A stretch of 64,000 nt of DNA from NCBI RefSeq assembly GCF_019880585.1, contig NZ_JAINVV010000016.1, positions 19,244 to 83,243 on the forward strand, written 5' to 3'. A model generated the notes under the pieces. The model ran no database searches. It was given only the letters and a program-made list of their open reading frames with translations, and was not told the DNA's origin. Of this stretch, positions 7,388 through 16,440 are shown piece by piece (within the stretch, counting starts at the first letter, position 1; the number at the start of each line of letters is the position of its first letter). The DNA is from Sphingomonas colocasiae. Its GTDB lineage: Bacteria; Pseudomonadota; Alphaproteobacteria; Sphingomonadales; Sphingomonadaceae. The translations under genes were made by a program, and so were the position numbers.

Positions 7388-8827
7388 TCAGGCGCCGGCG
7401 ATCGATCGGACCGGCCAGCGATCGGCCCAGGGCGCCGAGGCCTCCAGTTCGAACGCCAGCGCGAGCAGCAGATCCTCACCGCCGCGCGCCGCCGCGAACA
7501 TGCTGCCGATCGGCACGCCATCGGTGTCGGCGAACAGCGGCAGCGAGATGGCGGGATGCCCGGTGAGATTGTGGAGCGGCGTGTAGGATACATAATCGAA
7601 CATGCGTTCCCACATCGTCTCGAACGCGACCGTCGGCGCGAGTTCGCCGATACGCAGCGCCGGATGGCGCAACACCGGCGACAGGATCACGTCATAACGC
7701 TCGAGGAACGCATCCATCGCCGCGCTCGCGATGCCGACCTGACAGAACAGCGCATCGTCGTCGGCGGCGCTGAGGCCGTCGCTCCACTTCGCCAGATTGA
7801 GCGTCCAGGGTTCGAGCTGGTCCGCCGCGGCGTCCGCGCCGATACGGGCGATCGTCGTCGCCACGGCATCGCGCGCGAGATAACCCCAGATCGTCTGGAA
7901 TGCCCGCGCCACCGCCGGGCCGTCGACTGGCAGGCGTTCGGCGGTCACCTCGTGCCCCAGCGACGCGCAGAGCGAGGCCGCCTGATCGAAGATGCGCGCG
8001 ACCGGGGCCGAGGGCGGGTTGCCGTCCAGATTGTCCGCGATCGCGGCGATGCGCAGCCGGCGCGCACCCGGTTTCTCCACCCGCTGCGCGCGGCCGGCGC
8101 CGATCGCGGCAGCCCAGGCGACATCGCGCACGGAACGCGACAGCAGCACATCGCCGACGAGCAGATCCTCGATCACATGCGGATCGCGCGCGCGCAGATT
8201 GGCATGGCGGCCGGGCTTCAGCCCGACAAGGCCGCAACAGCTTGCCGGAATGCGGATCGAACCGCCGCCATCGGCGGCATGCGCCAGCGGCACCATGCCT
8301 GAAGCGACCGCGGCGGCGGCGCCGCCCGAGGAACCGCCGGGCGAACGATCGGGCGCCCAGGGGTTGGCGGCGGGGCCGTAGAGCAAAGGCTCGGTGGTCG
8401 GCAACAGGCCGAATTCGGGCACATTGGTCTTGCCCATCGGCACAAGCCCCTGGGCATCGAAGGCGCGCGCGAAATCGAAGACGATCGTGCCGGAGCCGGC
8501 ATCGCGCTTCGATCGCGAGCCGCTGCGATTGGGCATGCCGGGATAATCGAGCCCGTCCTTGAGCAGCCAGGGCACGCCGCGCATCGGCCCGGCGGCGCTC
8601 GCGGCCAGCGCGCGCGCGCGATCGTCGTCACGATGCGTGATCAGGTTGAGCGCGGGATCGAGCAGATCCATGCGGATCAATGCCGCCTCGACAAGTTCGG
8701 CGGGTGACACGTCTCCCGACGCGACCAGCGCGGCCTGGCCATGCGCGTCGAGACGCCCGATCGCAAGCGCGTCCGTGGTGCTGACGGGGGTGGTTCGGGG
8801 CGGCATGGTCGGCGGTCTCCGCGTCAT
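7388..8827 (-). CDS. Amidase signature family hydrolase
   Basis: The 479-residue protein shows the amidase signature: catalytic Lys90 in WLLKDG, the cis-serine in PGGSSGGAAAAV (166/167) and the nucleophile Ser190 in DGGGSIRIPAS. Length and motifs fit cytoplasmic amidases such as 6-aminohexanoate-cyclic-dimer hydrolase-like enzymes, which cleave linear or cyclic amides; the real substrate is unknown. It has no signal peptide. Its neighbour, also on the minus strand 99 bases downstream, is a DgcN-like protein, so both may act on amino-acid amides. Confidence 0.9.
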   Translation of the reverse strand: MTRRPPTMPPRTTPVSTTDALAIGRLDAHGQAALVASGDVSPAELVEAALIRMDLLDPALNLITHRDDDRARALAASAAGPMRGVPWLLKDGLDYPGMPNRSGSRSKRDAGSGTIVFDFARAFDAQGLVPMGKTNVPEFGLLPTTEPLLYGPAANPWAPDRSPGGSSGGAAAAVASGMVPLAHAADGGGSIRIPASCCGLVGLKPGRHANLRARDPHVIEDLLVGDVLLSRSVRDVAWAAAIGAGRAQRVEKPGARRLRIAAIADNLDGNPPSAPVARIFDQAASLCASLGHEVTAERLPVDGPAVARAFQTIWGYLARDAVATTIARIGADAAADQLEPWTLNLAKWSDGLSAADDDALFCQVGIASAAMDAFLERYDVILSPVLRHPALRIGELAPTVAFETMWERMFDYVSYTPLHNLTGHPAISLPLFADTDGVPIGSMFAAARGGEDLLLALAFELEASAPWADRWPVRSIAGA

Positions 8828-8926
8828 GGATCGGGAAGCAGGTATCGGATCGATGCGCGCGTCGCGCTTGACCGATCCGGTATCATGATTTGCCGGCAGA
8901 TGCGCGCTTCCGGCGAAGCAGGGACT

Positions 8927-9940
8927 TCAGGCCCTGACCGGCACGGGCGCGCGCAGCGCCGCATCGACGAGCGCGGCGGCGCCGTGGCGGATCGGATCCG
9001 CGCAGGGCAGCCCGGTTTCGGCGGCGATGCGATCGCGGGCGGCATCGGCCTCCGCGGCGGACATGGCGCCGGTGTTGAGCGCGATGGCGACGACGCGGGC
9101 GGCGGGGTTGGTCAATCGCGCCGCCGCCTCGTTGGCGGCGATGCAGCGATCGAGCGGAGGGATGGCCTGGTTCAGGCCCAGCAGATGCGTGCGCACCGGT
9201 TCGTGGCACAGGACCAGGGCGTCGGGCTGGCTGCCATGGATCAGCCCCAGCGTGACGCCGGCATAGGATGGGTGGCCCAGCGCGCCCTGACCCTCGATGA
9301 TATCCCAATGATCGGGATCGGCGGCGGGGGAGAGCCATTCGGCGGCGCCCGAGATGAAATCGGCGATCACCGCGTCGATCACCACGCCGCGGCCCGCGAT
9401 CATCAATCCGGTCTGCCCGGTCGCGCGGAAATCGGCGTCGAGGCCACGGGCGCGCATGTCGCGCGCGATCGCCAGCGCCGTGTATTTCTTGCCGACCACG
9501 CAATCCACGCCCACGGTCAACAGGCGCTTGCCGCTGCGCGGCTCGCCATTGCCGGGCGCGAAGGCGCGGGTGGGCTGGCGGATGTCGTGAACATCGCGGC
9601 CGGTGCGCGCCGCCGCTTCGGCGATCGCGGGAATGTCGATCAGGCGCTGATGAAGGCCGGCGGCGACGTCCAGCCCGGCTTCGAGCGCGGCGATCACCGA
9701 TTGCACCCAGTGATCGGGAAAGATGCCGCCGACATTGACGACGCCGACCACCATCGTGCGCGCGCCCGCGGCCCGGGCTTCGGCGGGCGACATGTCCGGC
9801 CGGCCGAGATCGACCGCGCAGCCCGGCAGCCGATATTGGGCGAGGCAATCCGCCGGGCGCCATTCGACGAGCCCGGCGCCGGTCTTGTCGGTGCCGCGCA
9901 ACGCGGTGTCGCCGAGAAAGATCAGGAAAGGGGCTTGCAT
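8927..9940 (-). CDS. dgcN: DUF1611 / DgcN-like P-loop protein
   Basis: The 337-residue protein begins MQAPFLIFLGD behind GGAGA placed 5 bases upstream. An N-terminal Rossmann-like part (GCAVDLG, VVGVVNVGGIFPDHW) is followed by a P-loop ATPase-like core (GVDCVVGKKYTALAIARDM) and the conserved WDIIEGQGALGHPSYAG block. This is the DUF1611 family, for which a D-glutamate N-acetyltransferase role (DgcN) in D-amino-acid catabolism has been proposed. Many members sit beside a DgcA-type epimerase; none is seen here. The open frame extends far upstream to 10690, but only this start has a ribosome site and family homology. Confidence 0.75.
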   Translation of the reverse strand: MQAPFLIFLGDTALRGTDKTGAGLVEWRPADCLAQYRLPGCAVDLGRPDMSPAEARAAGARTMVVGVVNVGGIFPDHWVQSVIAALEAGLDVAAGLHQRLIDIPAIAEAAARTGRDVHDIRQPTRAFAPGNGEPRSGKRLLTVGVDCVVGKKYTALAIARDMRARGLDADFRATGQTGLMIAGRGVVIDAVIADFISGAAEWLSPAADPDHWDIIEGQGALGHPSYAGVTLGLIHGSQPDALVLCHEPVRTHLLGLNQAIPPLDRCIAANEAAARLTNPAARVVAIALNTGAMSAAEADAARDRIAAETGLPCADPIRHGAAALVDAALRAPVPVRA

Positions 9941-10081
9941 CTTCGTCTCCCGCGATTGGTGTGGTGGCTTTGCGGAATTCGGCGGGCGCGGGCTTCGCGC
10001 GTCGGGAAGCCCGCTTAGCAATCGGGGCATGATATCGCGGCGCGGCTTCCCCATGCGGCATGGCGCTGGCAGAGAGGCGGG

Positions 10082-10459
10082 ATGACCAGCCAGATCACCG
10101 GATGGAAGATCGAGGCGCGCGAACGGGCGGCGCTGCTGGCGCAATTCGCGCCGCGTTACGCGCGCACCGTGGCCGATCATGTGACGCTGCATTTCGCGAC
10201 GGGGCCCGAGACGCCCTTGCCCGAGGCGCGCACGGGCGAGGTGGTCGGCGTGGCGGATGACGGGCAGGGGGTGCAGGCGCTGGTGGTGCGGATCGACGGC
10301 ACCACCGATCGCGGCGACGGCAGCCATTTCCATATCACCTGGTCGCTGGCCGAAGGCCGCGCCGCGCGCGAGAGCAACGACGTGATCGCCGTCAGCGGCT
10401 GGCGCGCGGTGGAACCCGCGATACCCGTGACGCTGGTGCCGGCGCGCTGGCCGCGCTGA
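10082..10459 (+). CDS. Small protein with paired H-x-T motifs (2H phosphoesterase-like)
   Basis: The 125-residue protein carries HVT (33-35, in DHVTLHFATG) and HIT (84-86, in SHFHITWSL), each in a beta-strand-like setting. Paired H-x-T/S motifs are the hallmark of 2H phosphoesterases and the tRNA-ligase cyclic phosphodiesterase domain, which open 2',3'-cyclic phosphates on RNA. The spacing (about 50 residues) and overall length are short for a 2H fold, so the assignment is tentative. It is divergent from the DgcN-like gene, 141 bases away. The 277 bases after it show no gene. Confidence 0.5.
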   Translation: MTSQITGWKIEARERAALLAQFAPRYARTVADHVTLHFATGPETPLPEARTGEVVGVADDGQGVQALVVRIDGTTDRGDGSHFHITWSLAEGRAARESNDVIAVSGWRAVEPAIPVTLVPARWPR

Positions 10460-10736
10460 GCGTTGGTCCGGAAGGGCACGGAAACGCGAATCTCCGGCCA
10501 TATGCATCGTATCGCCATCGATTGATCGGTTGCGCCGGTCGCCGGCCTGTCCGTCGACCGGGCTGACCCGGCGCGACTGCGTCGCCGATCCCGAAGGATC
10601 ATGCGGCCGCTCCCCCGCGGAACGCCCCGATCGAACAGGCAGGCGCCGCCGCCGCTCACCGGCCCGGCGGCGTTTTGCCGTTGCGTTCATCTAAAAGGGG
10701 AGTAAATGCTCCTTTACAAGAACAGGGAGAAAGAGC

Positions 10737-13001
10737 ATGATTCGGCGGCTGCACATCCTTTTTGCGTCGGTATCGGCATTGGCGTGCGCGGGAACGGCGT
10801 TTGCCCAGGACCTATTGGATGGCGATGCGGCGATGGGCGTGGAAGAAATCGTCGTCACCGCGCAGAAGCGTTCGGAGAATCTGCAGGATGTGCCGATCAC
10901 GCTGACGGCGCTGACGGGCGATGCGCTGAAGGCGCGCGCGGCATTGACGACCTTCGATATCGCCCAGAGCACGACCAGCCTTGTCTTCGCCGGCGCATCC
11001 TCCACCATGGCGACCGTCTATATGCGGGGCCTGGGAGACGGCAGCTTCAATGCCAATGCCGTGCCTTCGGTCGGCTTCTATCTGGACGATGTCTATATCG
11101 GTTCGAGCTTCGGACTGAACCAGATGCTGCTCGATCTCGATCGGGTCGAGGTGCTGAAGGGGCCGCAAGGGACACTGCACGGCCGCAACACCACGGGCGG
11201 CGCCATCCGCTTCATCAGCAGGAAGGCCGATCCGCGACAGCCGCTGAACGGCGAATTCCGTGTGACCGGGGCGTCGTTCGGCCGGGTCGATGGCGAGGGG
11301 GCGATGGGGGCGCCGCTGTCCGAGACGACCGCGATCCGCGTCGCCGCCGCCTATCATCGCCAGGACGGCCCGTTCCGCAACACCGTGCTCGACGTCAACG
11401 GCCCGAGGGAGCGCTTCTTCGCCTATCGCGGATCGATCGTATCGCAGCCGGCGCCGAACCTGGACGTGCAACTGAGCGTGCATGGCAGCAACAACAAGGG
11501 CGCCGGTCCGCTGAAGGAAGTGGGCACCTTCACCGCGCCATTCTCGTTCACCGTCTGCGCCAACCCCACGCTTGCCGGACAATGCCCGGATACGACGGGC
11601 TTCGTCCCCTCGCGGAACCTGCGCGAATATCACAGCGAGACGCGCGACACGCACGACGATGTCCGCAATTTCGGCGCGAACCTGACGCTGGGCTGGGAGC
11701 CGGGCGACAGCATCGGCATCACGTCGATCAGCGCCTATGAACATAATCGCCGGAACACCCGCGCCGAAATCGACTGGTCGCCCGAAGACCTGTCGCTCAA
11801 CGATTTCCTCAGCCGGTCCCGCCAGTTCTCGCAGGAAGTGCGCGTCGCCTCGATCGGGGAGCACCCGGTGAGCTGGACGGTCGGCGGCTATTATTCCGAC
11901 GAGCGGCTGACGTCGCAAAGCGGCTATTCGTTCCGCGGCTTCGGCCCCGGATTCCTGACCTTCGGACCCAATCTGGAGGGCGTGTACCAGGATTATACGC
12001 AGAAGACGACGAGCCTGGCGGCGTTCGGCGAAGTCTATTGGACGCTGGCGCGCGGGCTGAAGCTGACCACCGGCCTGCGCTATTCGCGCGAACGCAAGGC
12101 GATCGACCTCTCGCTCGACTATCTGAACCTGGATGGCTCGACCGGCGCCACCGCGATCACCCCCGGCTATGCGGCCGGCCATATCCTGGTGGCGGATGTC
12201 GCGACGCAGAACGAGGCGCGGACATGGGAGAATCTGAGCGGGCGCGTCACGCTCGATTATGATCCGGTCGAACGGGTGAAGCTGTTCCTGACGCTCAGCC
12301 GCGGTTTCCGGGCAGGCGGCTATAATGGCGGCGTGCTGTTCGGGCCGGACGAGATCGCGGTGGTCGATCCTGAACGGGTGACGAGCGTCGAACTGGGATG
12401 GAAGACCGACCTGTTCGATCGCACGCTGCGCTTCAACGGCGCGCTCTATCATACGAAGGTGAAGAACCAGCAGGTGTTCGTGCCCGGCGTCGTGCTGCTG
12501 CTGGAAAACGCCGCGACCGCGCGCGTCAACGGTGGCGAAGTGAGCCTTACCTGGAAGCCGGATCGGGCGTTCCTGCTCGATTTCGGCGCCGCTTACACCG
12601 ATGCGAAGTTCCTCAGCTACCGATCCAACATGATCGGCGCCGATTATACGGGCAATCGCCTGCCCAACGCGCCGCGATGGACGCTGAACGGCCTGGCGAG
12701 CTACGGCTTCGCGCTTGACGGCGGCGGCAAGCTGACGGCGCAGGCTGATGCGAGCTACAAGAGCCGGACCTATTTCAGCGTCGCGCAGGACAGGGCGATA
12801 TCGGAATCGGGCGTGTTCCTGCTGAACGCGCGTCTGACCTTCGACACGGGCGACGGCCGCTGGTCGTTTTCCGCGTTCGCGAAGAACATCTTCGACAAGC
12901 TCTATTTCAAGGACGGGTTCGATCAGTCCTCGCTCGGGTTCAACACCTTCGCGGTGAGCGAACCGCGCCTGTTCGGCGTGTCCGCGCAATATTCCTTCTG
13001 A
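10737..13001 (+). CDS. TonB-dependent receptor (cluster b)
   Basis: The 754-residue outer-membrane protein has a signal peptide (LACAGTAFAQ), a TonB-box/plug start (VEEIVVTAQKRSENLQDVP), the plug signature RVEVLKGPQGTLHGRNTTGG and a C-terminal barrel ending SAQYSF. Such receptors import large or scarce nutrients in a TonB-driven way. GGGAGAAAGAGC stands just before the ATG. It is the first gene of a co-directional run with an M29/NicX-like enzyme, MFS carrier, TetR and NTF2-like protein, so it probably imports the substrate of that pathway. Confidence 0.95.
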   Translation: MIRRLHILFASVSALACAGTAFAQDLLDGDAAMGVEEIVVTAQKRSENLQDVPITLTALTGDALKARAALTTFDIAQSTTSLVFAGASSTMATVYMRGLGDGSFNANAVPSVGFYLDDVYIGSSFGLNQMLLDLDRVEVLKGPQGTLHGRNTTGGAIRFISRKADPRQPLNGEFRVTGASFGRVDGEGAMGAPLSETTAIRVAAAYHRQDGPFRNTVLDVNGPRERFFAYRGSIVSQPAPNLDVQLSVHGSNNKGAGPLKEVGTFTAPFSFTVCANPTLAGQCPDTTGFVPSRNLREYHSETRDTHDDVRNFGANLTLGWEPGDSIGITSISAYEHNRRNTRAEIDWSPEDLSLNDFLSRSRQFSQEVRVASIGEHPVSWTVGGYYSDERLTSQSGYSFRGFGPGFLTFGPNLEGVYQDYTQKTTSLAAFGEVYWTLARGLKLTTGLRYSRERKAIDLSLDYLNLDGSTGATAITPGYAAGHILVADVATQNEARTWENLSGRVTLDYDPVERVKLFLTLSRGFRAGGYNGGVLFGPDEIAVVDPERVTSVELGWKTDLFDRTLRFNGALYHTKVKNQQVFVPGVVLLLENAATARVNGGEVSLTWKPDRAFLLDFGAAYTDAKFLSYRSNMIGADYTGNRLPNAPRWTLNGLASYGFALDGGGKLTAQADASYKSRTYFSVAQDRAISESGVFLLNARLTFDTGDGRWSFSAFAKNIFDKLYFKDGFDQSSLGFNTFAVSEPRLFGVSAQYSF

Positions 13002-13034
13002 CCCGTCCAGCATTTCGAGAAAAGGGAATCCAAA

Positions 13035-14117
13035 ATGGCGATCGAAGTTCCGGATATCGGCATGCGCCTGAAGCCCGATCTGTTTCCGACCGTTCAGATC
13101 ATCTATCGCGACATGTGCAATCTGCGGCCGGGCGAGCGCGTTCTCATCATCGCGGATGCGCGCGCCCCCGAATATCTGATCGCGACCTTCCATGGCGTCG
13201 CGATGATGATGGGCGGCGACGTGGCGGTGATCGAAGGGCCGCCGCCGCGCGGTGGCGCTACCTACCAGCCATCCGCCACCTGGTCGCCGATGATCGCCGC
13301 TGCCTCTCGCGAAGCCGATCTGATCATCGATTTCGCGGTGGGCTATGCCGATTTCATCGTCGAGGCGGTGAAGCGCGGCGCGCGTGTCTTCTCGCCCGGT
13401 GACGGGATCGCCTTGCCCTATACCGACGATGTGCTGATCCGCACGATCCTGCACACCGACGTTCATGCCATTCGCCGCCGCGCCGATCGCATCGCCGAGC
13501 TGTTCAGCGCCGCGAGCCTGTGCACGATGACGACCGGCGATGCCGTGCTGGAGGTCGATATCTCCGGCATCAAGGGCATGCCCGGCAGCGGCTTCCTGTG
13601 GGATCCCGACAGCGAGAGCTTCAGGGATGCCTGGGCCTTCGCGCCGCCGGCGCAACCCGGGGTGCTGATCCCCGAAGGGCGGGCGACCGGCGAAGTGCTG
13701 GTGGACGGCACCTTGCTCTATCATCCGGTCTATCACGCCGCGCCGCCGACGCCGCTCAGGCTGCGTTTCGATCGCGGACGGCTGGTCGATATCGGCGGAG
13801 ACCCGCTGTTCGCGGGCCGGCTGCGGACATGGCTCGATCAGCTTGGCGACGAAGGCGCGTTCAAGGGCCCCGTCCACCTGAATCTGGGTATCAACCCCAA
13901 TGCGCTGCTGACCCAGCATCCGGAATGGGAGCGGGTGATGGGCTCCGTCACCTGCGGCATGGGCGATCTGAGCCTGCTCGGCGTCATCATGGAGGATGGC
14001 GCGGGCGTGCTGCCCAAATCCACCGTCCACTGGGACTGGACCACGCTGAGGCCGACGATCATGCTGGACGATGTGCTGCTGGTGAAGGACGGGATCATCA
14101 ATGAAGACGTCTGCTAG
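13035..14117 (+). CDS. M29 aminopeptidase / NicX-like metalloenzyme
   Basis: The 360-residue soluble protein resembles the aminopeptidase-T-like fold used by 2,5-dihydroxypyridine 5,6-dioxygenase (NicX). Candidate iron ligands are His281 (VHLNLGIN), His332 and Asp334 in the VHWDW motif, matching the His...His-x-Asp pattern of NicX. Family members either cleave N-terminal peptides (M29) or open dihydroxypyridine rings. The HWD motif favours the dioxygenase-like branch, but the substrate is inference. It lies 33 bases after the receptor and 54 before the MFS gene, so it is probably in one operon with them. Confidence 0.7.
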   Translation: MAIEVPDIGMRLKPDLFPTVQIIYRDMCNLRPGERVLIIADARAPEYLIATFHGVAMMMGGDVAVIEGPPPRGGATYQPSATWSPMIAAASREADLIIDFAVGYADFIVEAVKRGARVFSPGDGIALPYTDDVLIRTILHTDVHAIRRRADRIAELFSAASLCTMTTGDAVLEVDISGIKGMPGSGFLWDPDSESFRDAWAFAPPAQPGVLIPEGRATGEVLVDGTLLYHPVYHAAPPTPLRLRFDRGRLVDIGGDPLFAGRLRTWLDQLGDEGAFKGPVHLNLGINPNALLTQHPEWERVMGSVTCGMGDLSLLGVIMEDGAGVLPKSTVHWDWTTLRPTIMLDDVLLVKDGIINEDVC

Positions 14118-14171
14118 GGTGTTCCCGGCACGGGTGGAGACGCCCGCCGGGCAATCGGCTTCCTGCCGCCG

Positions 14172-15404
14172 ATGATCGGACGGCGACCGGCGGAGGATGC
14201 GGGCGATGCGCCGCTCGGCCTGAAACTGTTCATCGCCTTTTGCTGCGTCTATCTGATCGCGGACCTGAGCATCGGCGCGATGCCGATCCTGTTCGGTGCG
14301 TTCGTCGACGAGCGGCATCTGGCGCTGGAGGTTGCGGGCGGCATCGCGACCGCGGAAACCACGGGGCTGGCGGTGGGCAGCCTGCTTGGTTTCGTGTTGA
14401 TCACACGCGTTTCGATCGCGGCGCGGACATTGGCGGCGGCAAGCCTGGCGGTATCGATCGTCGCGCAGATCGTTTCCGCCATGGGCGTCGACATATTGCC
14501 CCTGATGGTTGCGCGGCTCGCTTCCGGAATGGCGGCGGCGGTGCTTCAGGGGGTGGCCATCGCCTGGATTTCGCGACTGTCGAGCCCGCAGCGCCCGCTG
14601 GCCATATTCGTCGGCATGGCATTCCTGGCGGGTGCGATCGGGATTCCGTTGTTTTCCTGGACGCTGGAATGCTGGGGGCTGGCCGGCACCTTCCTGTTTC
14701 ATGCCGGATTGCTGCTGGCCGCCATGGCATGTCTGCCGATCATTCCCGCCGCACCGGCGGCGAAAAAGCCTGCCGTCGTGGGGATGGCGGGCGAGGAGCC
14801 GACGGCGCGACCGGCCAAGGGACGTGCGCATTGGCCAATGCTGGTCGCGATCGCGCTCAACTTCCTCTTCAACGGCGGGGTCTGGGTCTATCTGGAGCGG
14901 GTGGGGCAATGGGCCGGATTCGAGGTGGCCCGGATCGCGGCGCTTCTGGGCCTGGGCATGTTCGTCGCGCTGGCGAGCACCGTCGCGCTGGCGATCATCG
15001 GCAGCCGGATCAGGACTGTGTGGGTGGTGCTGTTCGGCCATGTGGCGCTGATCATCGCCACCGCGGCACTCCTCAGCATCGATGGCTGGGCGTGGTTCGC
15101 AGGCGCCATCCTGGTCTTTCACATGGGAATGGCGCTGCTGCCGCCGGCAATGCTCTCCATCCTCGCCGTCATCGACCCCTCCGGGCGATCCGCGCTGCAA
15201 GGCATGGTCGCGATCAATATCGGCTATGCCGTCGGTCCGCAGGTTTATTCCTGGGTGGTCGCGCTCTATGGCTTCACCGTCTCGCTCGGCGTGGCGATCG
15301 CGGTCTTCGGCATCAGCCTGTTCCTGTTTTTGTGGGTGCAGGCCGGCGCTGGGCGGCGTCGTGACGCGAATATCGACGCGAAGCGATTGGGGAGAGCGCA
15401 ATGA
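14172..15404 (+). CDS. Major facilitator superfamily transporter
   Basis: The 410-residue protein has about twelve hydrophobic segments in two halves with a charged linker around residues 190-220 (AKKPAVVGMAGEEPTARPAKG), the MFS layout. It should lie in the inner membrane and carry the substrate taken up by the neighbouring receptor, or export a product. It overlaps the TetR gene by four bases (ATGA), so the two are translationally coupled. Confidence 0.9.
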   Translation: MIGRRPAEDAGDAPLGLKLFIAFCCVYLIADLSIGAMPILFGAFVDERHLALEVAGGIATAETTGLAVGSLLGFVLITRVSIAARTLAAASLAVSIVAQIVSAMGVDILPLMVARLASGMAAAVLQGVAIAWISRLSSPQRPLAIFVGMAFLAGAIGIPLFSWTLECWGLAGTFLFHAGLLLAAMACLPIIPAAPAAKKPAVVGMAGEEPTARPAKGRAHWPMLVAIALNFLFNGGVWVYLERVGQWAGFEVARIAALLGLGMFVALASTVALAIIGSRIRTVWVVLFGHVALIIATAALLSIDGWAWFAGAILVFHMGMALLPPAMLSILAVIDPSGRSALQGMVAINIGYAVGPQVYSWVVALYGFTVSLGVAIAVFGISLFLFLWVQAGAGRRRDANIDAKRLGRAQ

Positions 15405-16051
15405 CCGGGGAACGCGACAAGGATGTGCCGTCGGACCTGCTGAAACAGCGGCGCGCGCCCGTCCAGGCCCGCGCGCAGATGTCGCGCGATCGTATCCTGG
15501 AGGTTGCCGGCGAGTTGCTCGACGAGGTCGGCATCGACGATTTCAACACCAATCTGCTCGCCGAAAGGGCAGGGGTGCGGATCCGCACCGTCTATCGTTA
15601 TTTCCCCAACAAGTTCGCGGTGATCGCAACGATCGGCGAAGACATGTTCGAGCGCTGGTCCGATTGGAATGCCGGCTATTTCCTGGAGATCGGCAAGCCC
15701 GATGGCGACTGGGCGACCGCGCTGCGCGAGATGATCGACGGATGGATCGGCAGATTGGCAAAGGAAAAGGGCGCACGGGCCATCCTGCAGGCGCTGGGCG
15801 CCATACCGCAATTGCGGGACCTGGACCGTGCCGCCTATGCCCGGCTGGTCAGCGATTTCGAAGATGCGCTTTCCCGCCGGTCGCCCGCCGATCGCCGCGA
15901 CGTGACGACGCTGAGCCATGTCGCGGTGAGTGCGATCTATGGCCTGGTCGATTGCTATTTCCGGACGCCGGAGGATGTCCGCCCGCTGATGGCGGCGGAA
16001 TTGTCGGAAATGATCGCCGGGCGATTCCGTGCCGCCTTCGCGCGCGCATGA
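15401..16051 (+). CDS. TetR/AcrR family transcriptional regulator
   Basis: The 216-residue protein has an N-terminal TetR helix-turn-helix (RDRILEVAGELLDEVGIDDFNTN and AGVRIRTVYRYFPNKFAVI) and a variable C-terminal ligand domain. It is embedded in the operon, overlapping the MFS gene upstream and the NTF2-like gene downstream by four bases each, so it probably senses the substrate or an intermediate of this cluster. I did not identify its operator. Confidence 0.92.
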   Translation: MTGERDKDVPSDLLKQRRAPVQARAQMSRDRILEVAGELLDEVGIDDFNTNLLAERAGVRIRTVYRYFPNKFAVIATIGEDMFERWSDWNAGYFLEIGKPDGDWATALREMIDGWIGRLAKEKGARAILQALGAIPQLRDLDRAAYARLVSDFEDALSRRSPADRRDVTTLSHVAVSAIYGLVDCYFRTPEDVRPLMAAELSEMIAGRFRAAFARA

Positions 16052-16431
16052 CCGCCGACGACCATTCGAACGAAGCGCTGATCGCCGCCATGCTCGCCTG
16101 GTGGAACCGGGCCTTCGCAAACGGCGCCATGACGCCCGGAGGGTTCGCGGAATTCTTCACCCAGGACGCGGCATTCATCGTCAATGGCGAAGTGCGCGGC
16201 AGGGGGCCGGCGGCGCTGGCCGCCTTTTTCGGCGGGCAAAGGCATGTCGTCGAGGCGGCCGTGATGCAATTGCCGTTGATCAAGGGGTTTTCGGCCGGCG
16301 ATCACGTCTTCTTCGACTATGACATGCATATCGGCCCGCCGGCCACGCCCGAGATCCGCAACGCGAAAGGCTATGCCCGGATCGAGGACGGACGGATCGC
16401 GCATTATACCGTGAACAGCTTCGTGCGCTGA
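16048..16431 (+). CDS. SnoaL/NTF2-like small protein
   Basis: The 127-residue protein starts at an ATG overlapping the TetR stop. It shows the NTF2-like pattern of a helix (ALIAAMLAWWNRAFANG), FFTQDAAFIVNG and a closing beta sheet (KGYARIEDGRIAHYTVNSF). Members are ketosteroid-isomerase-like enzymes, dehydratases or ring-hydroxylating accessory subunits. As last gene of the NicX-like cluster it may process a ring-cleavage product. Confidence 0.75.
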   Translation: MTADDHSNEALIAAMLAWWNRAFANGAMTPGGFAEFFTQDAAFIVNGEVRGRGPAALAAFFGGQRHVVEAAVMQLPLIKGFSAGDHVFFDYDMHIGPPATPEIRNAKGYARIEDGRIAHYTVNSFVR

Positions 16432-16440
16432 CAACCCGCC

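Noticed and set aside
8927..10690. A 587-residue version of the DgcN-like protein
   Set aside because: The extra N-terminal part is shadow-like and overlaps the 10082-10459 gene on the other strand; the ribosome site and homology support the start at 9940.
10812..15401. A 1529-codon open frame on the minus strand
   Set aside because: It lies fully antisense to the receptor, NicX-like, MFS and regulator genes, has low-complexity Arg/Gln/His-rich translation and no domain. Such long shadows are common in high-GC DNA.
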